From contig NZ_CP099399.1 of assembly GCF_024721175.1 (NCBI RefSeq), forward strand, positions 1,178,001 to 1,242,000: a DNA stretch of 64,000 nucleotides, given 5' to 3'. This stretch comes from Rhizobium sp. Pop5. GTDB lineage: Bacteria > Pseudomonadota > Alphaproteobacteria > Rhizobiales > Rhizobiaceae. The notes beneath the pieces are model-generated. The model saw only the letters and a program-made list of their open reading frames with translations. It ran no database searches and had not been told where the DNA came from. Both the position numbers and the translations under genes were made by a program. Positions 57,967-64,000 of the stretch are shown in pieces (position 1 is the first letter of the stretch; each line of letters starts with the position of its first letter).

Positions 57967-59259
57967 TTAGTGATCGCGCTTGCCGCTGCCGAAAGTATAG
58001 CCGGTCTCGACCGTGTTCTTGCCGAACTTGTCGCGCAGCTTGTCCATCGCCGCCTCTGCCGCCGCCCGCCGGCCCGATTGCCGGTCGATCAAATCGGGCG
58101 GATCAGCGCGGGCGGCATCGCCGAGATCGGTGACGCCGATGCCGAGCAGGCGGAATTTCGTGCCGTCCGTCTCCTTTTCAAGCAGTTCGAGCCCGATGCG
58201 AAAGATCCTGTCGGCAAGCTGGGTCGGATCTTCAAGCTTGCGGTTGCGCGTGCGTAACTTGAAGTCGGCGCTCTTCAGCTTCAGGACCACGGTCCGGCCG
58301 GCGATATCGTTTTTCTTCAGCCGCCAGGAGACCTTTTCGGAAAGGTTGCGCAGGATCGGCACCAGATCGTCATAACGTGAGATGTCGTCGAAGAAGGTCG
58401 TCTCGGCCGACACGCTCTTGGCCGCATCGTTGAGATGCACCTCACGGTCGTCGACGCCGCGCGACAGTCGAGCAAGCCGCTGGCCGATGCTGCCATAGCG
58501 GCGCATCAGGTCGTTCTCCTCCATTTGCTGTAACTGGCCGATCGTACGGATGCCATCGGCCTCAAGCGTCGCTGCGAAGGCCTTGCCGACGCCCCAGATC
58601 GTGGTGACGGGACGCGGCGCCAGGAATTCCACCGCTTCTTCGCGGCCGATGACGGAAAAGCCGCGCGGCTTCTGCAGGTCGGAGGCAACCTTGGCGAGGA
58701 ATTTGCAATAGGAAAGCCCGACCGAAACGGTAATGCCGATCTCCTTTTCGACGCGTCGCGCGAATTTGGCGAGTGTGCGCGCCGGTGGATCATGGTGCAG
58801 CCTCTCCGTGCCGCCCAACTCCAGGAAGGCCTCGTCGATCGACAGAGGCTGTACCAGCGGCGTCAGATCCTGCATCAAGGCCCGCACCTGGCGCCCGACC
58901 CGGACATATTTTTCCATGTCGGGGCGGATGACGATCGCCTCGGGACATGCCTCCAGCGCCTTGAACATCGGCATGGCCGAACGCACCCCATGAATGCGCG
59001 CGATATAGCAGGCGGTGGAGACGACGCCGCGTTTGCCGCCGCCGATGATGACGGGCTTATTGGCAAGCTCCGGATTGTCGCGTTTTTCGACGGCTGCGTA
59101 GAAGGCATCGCAATCGATATGGGCGAGCGTCAATGCGTAGAGTTCGCGATGGCGCACGAGGCGGGGACTGCCGCAGGAAACGCAGCGGCGTGCCTCGCCC
59201 TTCTGCTCGGCAAGGCAGTCGCGACAGAAGCCGGGTGTCTTGTCAGGCGCGGGTGTCAT
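57967..59259 (-). CDS. dinB: DNA polymerase IV (Y family)
   Basis: A 430-residue translesion polymerase. It has an unusual amino-terminal zinc-finger-like stretch with four cysteines (Cys12, Cys15, Cys26, Cys29). The catalytic core follows: [19 protein letters not shown] and [10 protein letters not shown], then the little finger. No clear beta-clamp peptide was seen at the end. The ATG at 59259 is preferred because the longer frame to 59289 runs through the LexA box. The SOS box six bases upstream implies induction by DNA damage. Confidence 0.95.
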   Translation of the reverse strand: MTPAPDKTPGFCRDCLAEQKGEARRCVSCGSPRLVRHRELYALTLAHIDCDAFYAAVEKRDNPELANKPVIIGGGKRGVVSTACYIARIHGVRSAMPMFKALEACPEAIVIRPDMEKYVRVGRQVRALMQDLTPLVQPLSIDEAFLELGGTERLHHDPPARTLAKFARRVEKEIGITVSVGLSYCKFLAKVASDLQKPRGFSVIGREEAVEFLAPRPVTTIWGVGKAFAATLEADGIRTIGQLQQMEENDLMRRYGSIGQRLARLSRGVDDREVHLNDAAKSVSAETTFFDDISRYDDLVPILRNLSEKVSWRLKKNDIAGRTVVLKLKSADFKLRTRNRKLEDPTQLADRIFRIGLELLEKETDGTKFRLLGIGVTDLGDAARADPPDLIDRQSGRRAAAEAAMDKLRDKFGKNTVETGYTFGSGKRDH

Positions 59260-59264
59260 GTTGA

Positions 59265-59279
59265 GAACAAAGGTTGAAC
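59265..59279 (-). promoter_or_regulatory. LexA box upstream of dinB
   Basis: GAAC (59265-59268), seven bases (AAAGGTT), GAAC (59276-59279) is a perfect SOS box of the rhizobial type. It lies between the dinB start and the divergent GNAT gene, within the leader of dinB. Confidence 0.85.
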
Positions 59280-59328
59280 GTCGCGACACTACGCCCTAAG
59301 CTTCCGAGTCACAAGAGAGGTCGGAGCT

Positions 59329-59922
59329 TTGCCTTTGGATAACGAACTTCGTTTTGAGCCGGTGACGCCGGAACGTTGGGATGATTTCGAAATCCTCTTC
59401 GGCCCGCAGGGCGCATTCTACAATTGCTGGTGCGTCGCGCTGCGCCTGCCGCATGCGGTGAGGACGAAAATGTCGGCCGGCGAGCGCAAGACGCATATGC
59501 GGGAACGGATCGAGGCAGGCCCGCCGCCGGGCATTCTCTGTTACGCCGATGGCGCGCCGGTGGCCTGGGTACAGGTGGGGCCGCGCCACGACGTGCCGCA
59601 GTTCAATTCGCCGCGCACCGTTTCGCGGCCGCTGGAGGAGGGCGATGCGCATGACCCATCCATCTGGGCCGTGAGCTGTTTCTTTCTGCTGCCGAAACTT
59701 CGCGGCAAGGGAATGAGCCATCGCCTGCTCGCCGGCGCAATCGAGCATGCCCGACGCCAGGGCGCGCGGTTTCTCGAAGCCTGTCCGATCGATCATGTGA
59801 AGCAGTCGAAATCCGTCACGCTGTGTATCGGCTCGACGGCGACCTTCGACGCTGCCGGTTTCGAGACGGTGGCACGGCGCAAGGATGGCCGTCCGCTCAT
59901 GCGGCTGGAACTGCGCGACTGA
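59329..59922 (+). CDS. GNAT-family N-acetyltransferase
   Basis: A 197-residue protein with a GNAT fold. The acetyl-CoA loop is VSCFFLLPKLRGKGMSHRLL and strand beta5 is GARFLEACPID. The amino-terminal NCWCVALRLP resembles a subgroup common in rhizobia. The substrate is unknown. It starts with TTG at 59329, with GGAG four bases upstream. It is divergent from dinB and so partly shares the region of the LexA box. Its 3' end overlaps the HAD-like gene by 26 bases. Confidence 0.85.
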   Translation: MPLDNELRFEPVTPERWDDFEILFGPQGAFYNCWCVALRLPHAVRTKMSAGERKTHMRERIEAGPPPGILCYADGAPVAWVQVGPRHDVPQFNSPRTVSRPLEEGDAHDPSIWAVSCFFLLPKLRGKGMSHRLLAGAIEHARRQGARFLEACPIDHVKQSKSVTLCIGSTATFDAAGFETVARRKDGRPLMRLELRD

Positions 59923-60577
59923 CGGTGTTGGAAAGGAAATGCGTTTCGATGAGCTCGGCCGCATGCGCCCAGTCGGCGGCGCGGGTGATGTTGTCGGCTG
60001 CGGCCGGTGCGAAACGATGGACGGGCGAATTCGGCATCAGGTGAATGAGCAGACAATCGGCGACATGATCCCTGACCGAATGCAGATTGTGCGCCATATC
60101 ATCGATAAAGACGACGGGAAAGGAGCGGCTGGCATGCAGCGCGTGAACGATCGGCCCCTTGGGCTGTTCGCTGGCAAGCAGCGGAAAGAGAAGGCCTGTT
60201 CTGTCAAGCAAACGTCGGCGCTGATCCTGGAACCTGGGCGGCATGGCTGTCAAGAAAAGGACGTCGGCCCCTTGCGAAAGCCGGCCGAGCGTCTCGACGA
60301 CGCGGTCGAGCGGCGTCTGCCACAGCTCCTGCGCTTCGAAGAACTCTTCGATGAGCCGGCTGACCTGCCGATCCTCGATCGCAACCCCGTCCGCCTTCGA
60401 GACGATGTTGCCGTGAAGGCGGAACGAGCGCGGCAGGAATTCATGGCCCTGGCTTTTGAGGAAAAGCTGGAAAGGGCCGATGAACTGCAGCACGACGTCA
60501 TCGACATCGCAGACGATCAGCGGCCGCTCGCCAAGGCGGATATGCGAAATATCGAGTTCCCCAGACGTCACCGTCAA
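59897..60577 (-). CDS. HAD-like hydrolase
   Basis: A 226-residue protein. The first motif is LIVCDVDDVVLQFIGP (nucleophilic Asp, then Asp), the second is ADVLFLTAMPPR and the last is FPVVFIDDMAHNLHSV with the acidic pair. This order matches the HAD superfamily; the substrate is unknown. It starts with TTG (60575-60577) overlapping the stop of the DUF3572 gene, so the two are translationally coupled. Confidence 0.8.
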   Translation of the reverse strand: MTVTSGELDISHIRLGERPLIVCDVDDVVLQFIGPFQLFLKSQGHEFLPRSFRLHGNIVSKADGVAIEDRQVSRLIEEFFEAQELWQTPLDRVVETLGRLSQGADVLFLTAMPPRFQDQRRRLLDRTGLLFPLLASEQPKGPIVHALHASRSFPVVFIDDMAHNLHSVRDHVADCLLIHLMPNSPVHRFAPAAADNITRAADWAHAAELIETHFLSNTVSRAVPAA

Positions 60578-60882
60578 TATTCCCCGGAATCGAGGCCGGG
60601 CGAGGAAAAATGCCGCCAGGCGGCAGTCACCGCCTCGGGACTGATGCCGCTCGCCGCGCAGAAGGCCGTCGCCGTCGGTTCGTGGTTCATCAGGAAGTCC
60701 ATCATGCCGGCAAGGAATCCCGGATCGTTGACCGCGCTGCGCACTTGGCTCGGCGCCACGCCGGTGAGCGCGAGGAAACGGCCGAACATGTCGGGATCAT
60801 CGGCAAGCCAGCCAAGCACCGCGATCGCCGTCTCGTGCGGATCGGCGGCTGGTTGTTTCGAAGTCTTGAAGTTGCTTTGCAT
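60574..60882 (-). CDS. DUF3572 family protein
   Basis: A 102-residue protein. The conserved core is AIAVLGWLADDPDMFGRFLA then TGVAPSQVRSAVNDPGFLAG and a FLMNHEPTATAFCAASGISP segment, the DUF3572 pattern of alphaproteobacteria. It is small, helical and soluble; its function is unknown. It precedes divK on the other strand with a 133-base divergent promoter region. Confidence 0.85.
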   Translation of the reverse strand: MQSNFKTSKQPAADPHETAIAVLGWLADDPDMFGRFLALTGVAPSQVRSAVNDPGFLAGMMDFLMNHEPTATAFCAASGISPEAVTAAWRHFSSPGLDSGEY

Positions 60883-61015
60883 TTCGAGGGGTAAGTTACC
60901 TTTTCTTCAACCAAATACCGCTAGCGTGCGCTATCGGTTTCACGGAGCTATTTGTCCGTATGTGCATTTCTCATAGGACGAACGACTGCGCGAACGGACG
61001 TAGGGACAGCTTGTC

Positions 61016-61387
61016 ATGCCCAAACAGGTAATGATTGTAGAAGATAACGAGCTTAACATGAAGCTCTTTCGCGACCTGATCGAGGCGTCCGGTTATACCA
61101 CGATTCAGACGAGGAACGGCATGGAGGCGCTCGATCTGGCGCGCAAACATCGCCCCGACCTCATCCTCATGGATATCCAGCTTCCCGAGGTCTCCGGCCT
61201 CGAAGTCACCAAATGGCTGAAGGAAGACGACGAACTGCACGTGATTCCCGTCATCGCCGTCACCGCCTTCGCGATGAAGGGCGATGAGGAGCGGATTCGC
61301 CAGGGCGGCTGTGAGGCCTACGTTTCCAAGCCGATCTCGGTTCCGAAATTCATCGAGACGATCAAGACTTATCTGGGCGATGCCTGA
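61016..61387 (+). CDS. divK: Single-domain response regulator DivK
   Basis: A 123-residue receiver. The phospho-acceptor is Asp53 in [13 protein letters not shown]; the acidic pair is in [11 protein letters not shown] and the conserved lysine in [11 protein letters not shown]. In alphaproteobacteria DivK is part of the PleC/DivJ-DivK-CtrA circuit that sets cell polarity and cell-cycle progress. The gene precedes pleD by 18 bases, the classical arrangement. Confidence 0.96.
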   Translation: MPKQVMIVEDNELNMKLFRDLIEASGYTTIQTRNGMEALDLARKHRPDLILMDIQLPEVSGLEVTKWLKEDDELHVIPVIAVTAFAMKGDEERIRQGGCEAYVSKPISVPKFIETIKTYLGDA

Positions 61388-61405
61388 GGCATCGGAAAGA
61401 CGCTA

Positions 61406-62779
61406 ATGACTGCGCGAATACTGGTGGTTGACGATATTCCTGCGAACGTAAAGCTGCTCGAAGCGCGGCTGCTTGCAGAGTATTTCGACGTGATGACCGC
61501 AGCCGACGGCTACGAGGCTCTGGCAATCTGCGAGCGCCACCAGGTCGATCTCATCCTGCTCGACATCATGATGCCGGGGATAGACGGTTTCGAGGTCTGC
61601 GAGCGGCTGAAGGCCAGCCAGAAGACCGCACATATTCCCGTCGTCATGGTCACTGCGCTCGACCAGCCGGCCGATCGCGTGCGCGGCCTGAAGGCCGGCG
61701 CCGACGATTTCCTGACCAAGCCGGTCAATGACCTGCAGCTGATCTCGCGGGTGAAAAGCCTGCTGCGGCTGAAGACGCTGAGCGATGAGCTGCGTATCCG
61801 CGCCGACACCGCTCATACGATGGGCATGGACGATATCATGCGCGCGGGCGAGGGGCGCGCCGACGAGACCGGCCAAGTCCTGCTCGTCGACGGCCGCGCC
61901 AATTCCCAGGAGCGCATCATCAAGGCGCTGAAGCCCATCGCCGACGTGCTTGCTCTTTCCGATCCGCAGGCCGCCCTCTTCGAGGCCGCGGAGAGCCCGT
62001 TCGACCTTGTCATCGTCAACGCCAACTTCGACGATTACGATCCGCTTCGCCTGTGCTCGCAACTGCGCTCGCTGGAACGGACGCGTTTCCTGCCGATCCT
62101 GATCATCACCGAGCAGGGCTCCGACGAGATGGTCGTCCGCGCGCTCGATCTCGGCGTCAATGACTACATCGTCCGCCCGGTCGATCCCAACGAACTGGTT
62201 GCCCGCAGCCTGACGCAGATCCGCCGCAAGCGCTACAACGACCGCCTGCGCAACAGCGTCAAGCAGACGATCGAGCTTGCCGTGACCGATCCGCTGACCG
62301 GTCTCTACAACAGGCGCTATCTCGACAATCACCTGAACGTGCTCTTCAATCGTTCGATGGCGCGCGGCCGGCCGCTTTCGGTGCTGATCACCGATATCGA
62401 CCGTTTCAAGCAGGTGAACGACACCTACGGCCATGACGGCGGCGACGAGGTGTTGCGGGAATTCGCAAATCGCGTCCGCTCGACCATCCGCGGCGCCGAT
62501 CTCGCCTGCCGCTACGGTGGCGAGGAATTCGTCGTCGTGATGCCCGACACTTCACCGGAAGTTGCCGCCTCTGTCGCCGAGCGCCTGCGCGCCGCGGTCG
62601 AAAGCACTTCGTTCGCGCTGAAACATTCCGGTCATGCGCTGAACGTCACCGCTTCCTTCGGCATCGCCTCGCGCATCGCCTCGGTGCTGACACCCGACCA
62701 ATTGATGAAGCAGGCGGATCTGGCACTCTACGAAGCCAAAAATACGGGCCGCAATCGCGTGGTCGCCGCGGCTGCCTAG
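61406..62779 (+). CDS. pleD: Response regulator diguanylate cyclase PleD
   Basis: A 457-residue protein with two receiver domains and a GGDEF domain. The first receiver has its aspartate in LILLDIMMPGIDGFEVC. In the second, the acceptor position is Asn (VIVNANFDDYDPL), so it is probably a dimerisation adaptor, as in Caulobacter PleD. The cyclase shows an intact YGGEEF and, five residues before it, RGAD, the RxxD inhibitory site. It makes cyclic di-GMP after phosphorylation during the cell cycle. Confidence 0.97.
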   Translation: MTARILVVDDIPANVKLLEARLLAEYFDVMTAADGYEALAICERHQVDLILLDIMMPGIDGFEVCERLKASQKTAHIPVVMVTALDQPADRVRGLKAGADDFLTKPVNDLQLISRVKSLLRLKTLSDELRIRADTAHTMGMDDIMRAGEGRADETGQVLLVDGRANSQERIIKALKPIADVLALSDPQAALFEAAESPFDLVIVNANFDDYDPLRLCSQLRSLERTRFLPILIITEQGSDEMVVRALDLGVNDYIVRPVDPNELVARSLTQIRRKRYNDRLRNSVKQTIELAVTDPLTGLYNRRYLDNHLNVLFNRSMARGRPLSVLITDIDRFKQVNDTYGHDGGDEVLREFANRVRSTIRGADLACRYGGEEFVVVMPDTSPEVAASVAERLRAAVESTSFALKHSGHALNVTASFGIASRIASVLTPDQLMKQADLALYEAKNTGRNRVVAAAA

Positions 62780-62987
62780 CGAATCATTTGCCGCTTTAGA
62801 CGCCACATTGGAGTTTTCCACTGCGGTAAGTGAATTATTACCGATTTTTAATGCTCGCCTGCGCTATGGGCGGTGAAAATTTTGCGCCTTAATAGCCCAA
62901 AAATGGACTTCCCGCATTGCTGCGAATGTGCTGACATTCGACAGTCTTGAAAACGTTAGGCCGTCCCCAGGTTCGAAATAGAGACTA

Positions 62988-63065
62988 TAAAAAAGCCTGC
63001 CGCCAACAGGCGACAAATAGATTGCGCCGACGTCACCTCACGTAAGGGAAGGGGAGGCGTAAGTT
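62988..63065 (-). ncRNA. Candidate minus-strand small RNA with CCTCCCC motif
   Basis: On the minus strand, a TATAAC-like -10 (just above 63065) precedes a stretch with CCTCCCCTTCCC and a terminator stem GCCTG/CAGGC (63011-62995) followed by TTTTTT. The predicted transcript is about 78 bases. The C-rich motif could pair with Shine-Dalgarno sequences, as in some alphaproteobacterial sRNAs. The -35 is poor, so this is tentative. Confidence 0.35.
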
Positions 63066-63254
63066 ATTAGGTTATATTGTCGAATTTCTTCGACGGTTCA
63101 TGCATTGCGCTTCGCGCCCCAAGCAAACTCCATGAATCTTGTATGTGCCAAAATTGGACTTTTAACCATAGAATCAAGCTCGGAAAAATAACCCTTAAGA
63201 ATTTGTTGATTTTCTTTCATTTTTGCGCAAATTATCGGCTCATAAGAGAAGCGC

Positions 63255-63428
63255 TCCCGTAGAGGAGTTGTCCATACCCCATGATGCTCAGGTCCGCCGC
63301 ATCTCCTGGGTCGTGGGGTCGGTCGGCTAGTAGGCAAGCTATAGCGGTTCCTCGTGCCGCTTTGCATGCTGGCCGACCCCCTTTCAAGAAAACGCCGCCA
63401 CTTCCCGAAGATGGAAGGGCGGCGTTTT
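63255..63428 (+). ncRNA. Candidate structured RNA with alternative hairpins and terminator
   Basis: CCCCATGA (63277) can pair with TCGTGGGG (63311-63318), while GGGGTCGG (63315-63322) can instead pair with CCGACCCC (63373-63380). The two folds share GGGG and exclude each other. The segment ends in a strong hairpin AAAACGCCGCC / GGCGGCGTTTT (63389-63428). No gene on the plus strand follows, so a small RNA is more likely than a leader. No firm promoter was found. Confidence 0.4.
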
Positions 63429-63430
63429 GT
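63389..63430 (+). terminator. Strong terminator-like hairpin
   Basis: AAAACGCCGCC (63389-63399) pairs with GGCGGCGTTTT (ending 63428), with an inner CTTCC/GGAAG stem. Symmetric A and T flanks allow function on both strands. Confidence 0.75.
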
Positions 63431-63488
63431 CTGTTTGCGCTATCATATTCAATTGCGATCTGATCCGGGGCGAGCCAATCCGGACAAT

Positions 63489-63521
63489 AAAAAACGCGCA
63501 ACCCTGGGGCGCGCGCTTTTT
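63489..63521. terminator. Terminator after rpmG (bidirectional)
   Basis: AAAAAACGCGC at the left and GCGCGCTTTTT at the right form a stem around CAACCCTGGGG. On the minus strand it ends with TTTTTTATT, 22 bases after the rpmG stop. Confidence 0.8.
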
Positions 63522-63543
63522 CGAAATCCCTGGGACCAAGTAA

Positions 63544-63711
63544 TTACTTGATCTTGGTTTCCTTGAACTCGACGTGCTTCTTTGCAATCGGGTCGTACTT
63601 CGTCTTCGTCATCTTGTCCGTCATCGTACGGCTGTTCTTCGTCGTGACGTAGAAGAAACCGGTGTCGGCTGTCGACAGCAGCTTGATCTTGATTGTTGTA
63701 GCCTTGGCCAT
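63544..63711 (-). CDS. rpmG: 50S ribosomal protein L33
   Basis: A 55-residue ribosomal protein: it starts [20 protein letters not shown], then [20 protein letters not shown], and ends [10 protein letters not shown], the standard L33 pattern. The zinc-binding cysteines of some L33 forms are absent, so it is the cysteine-free type. It is on the opposite strand to divK-pleD, as in other rhizobia. Confidence 0.97.
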   Translation of the reverse strand: MAKATTIKIKLLSTADTGFFYVTTKNSRTMTDKMTKTKYDPIAKKHVEFKETKIK

Positions 63712-63727
63712 GGTCGTCCTGCCTTTA

Positions 63728-63767
63728 AGAAAATGAAAGCCGTGGAAGCCGGATGAGGCTCCACGGC
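63728..63767 (-). terminator. Terminator of the MFS gene
   Basis: GCCGTGGA (63739-63746) pairs with TCCACGGC (63760-63767), with an inner GCC/GGC. On the minus strand it is followed by TTTCATTTTCTT. It lies between the MFS gene and rpmG. Confidence 0.75.
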
Positions 63768-63804
63768 AAATTCTGGCGCGAAACTACGAATCCCGCCCGA
63801 AAAG

Positions 63805-64000
63805 TCAAGCCCGTTTTCGAATGAACATCAGCCTGATGCCGGAAAGTAGGGCATAGAGGCCGAAGAAAGCAGCAATCGCCCAGGCAAAACCGTTATTGCC
63901 GGCGACATCGATCGCCGCGCCGATCACCTGCGGCCCTGCGACCGTTCCCATCGCATAACAGAAGACGAAGGCCGCATTCGCAGCCGCAAGGTCGGAACCC
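63805..64000 (-). CDS. MFS transporter (partial, carboxy-terminal end)
   Basis: The last 65 codons are in the window and end in TGA. They encode the final two membrane helices (NAAFVFCYAMGTVAGPQVIG and WAIAAFFGLYALLSGIRLMF) and a basic tail IRKRA, typical of major facilitator superfamily sugar or drug transporters. The substrate cannot be told. It continues beyond the window edge and is followed by rpmG on the same strand, behind a terminator. Confidence 0.75.
   Translation of the reverse strand, partial: GSDLAAANAAFVFCYAMGTVAGPQVIGAAIDVAGNNGFAWAIAAFFGLYALLSGIRLMFIRKRA

Larger units (their letters stand above)
62780..63543. other. Intergenic region between pleD and rpmG with structured elements
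   Basis: No protein gene is supported across about 760 bases: short frames lack family resemblance. The DNA is AT-rich up to 63250. It carries a minus-strand terminator at 62988, a structured plus-strand segment ending at 63428, and a bidirectional terminator at 63489, all listed separately. Confidence 0.6.

Noticed and set aside
63077..63262. 61-residue plus-strand frame between pleD and rpmG
   Set aside because: AT-rich intergenic DNA without a ribosome-binding site; the sequence does not resemble a protein family.

Overview
The window is a chromosomal segment of an alphaproteobacterium of the Rhizobiaceae, most likely Rhizobium of the etli/leguminosarum group. The evidence is the high-GC coding style, the gene order nuoA-N, birA, rnj, mce, DUF1467, proS, lolC, lolD, dnaE, the divK-pleD-rpmG cluster, GTTC-N7-GTTC type LexA boxes, and an FMN-riboswitch-controlled ribN. 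This assignment comes from recognising proteins and gene order, not from a database search.

Layout. (1) 1-4.9 kb is an accessory patch. It follows the last codons of a PLP-dependent sulfhydrylase and holds an IS110-family insertion sequence, two small membrane proteins, a histidine-kinase remnant, a tRNA-like element and long stretches without credible genes. (2) 4.9-14.6 kb: a cupin, a CHASE4-like/GGDEF/EAL protein, a pstSCAB phosphate transporter operon without phoU/phoB, a cytochrome P450 and a membrane GGDEF protein. (3) 14.8-20.5 kb is the proteostasis block clpP, clpX, lon, hupB, with RpoH-like promoters and strong terminators. (4) 20.5-27.5 kb: FMN riboswitch and ribN, a LysR/oxidoreductase/aldo-keto reductase cassette flanked by imperfect 44-bp direct repeats, a cupin, a methyltransferase, a glutathione peroxidase and small hypothetical proteins. 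(5) 27.7-28.5 kb: tRNA-Val and two identical tRNA-Asp genes. (6) 28.7-44.9 kb is the complete 14-subunit complex I operon, interrupted by a small secreted protein and by a membrane protein that shares a helix-hairpin-helix-like C-terminal domain with an extended NuoE. (7) 44.9-52.1 kb: birA, RNase J, methylmalonyl-CoA epimerase, DUF1467, a candidate minus-strand sRNA, proS and the lipoprotein exporter lolCD. (8) 52.1-60.9 kb: a DUF5680 protein, a 28-codon membrane peptide behind a LexA box, dnaE, an L,D-transpeptidase, dinB behind a second LexA box, a GNAT protein, a HAD-like protein and DUF3572. (9) 61.0-64.0 kb: divK and pleD, an intergenic region with two candidate structured RNAs, rpmG and the end of an MFS transporter gene.

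The most interesting signal is the SOS module at 52.84-52.98 kb. A perfect alphaproteobacterial LexA box lies just downstream of a TTGACA -35 element, followed by a strong ribosome-binding site and a 28-residue single-pass membrane peptide. Size, topology and regulation all resemble the Caulobacter division inhibitor SidA.
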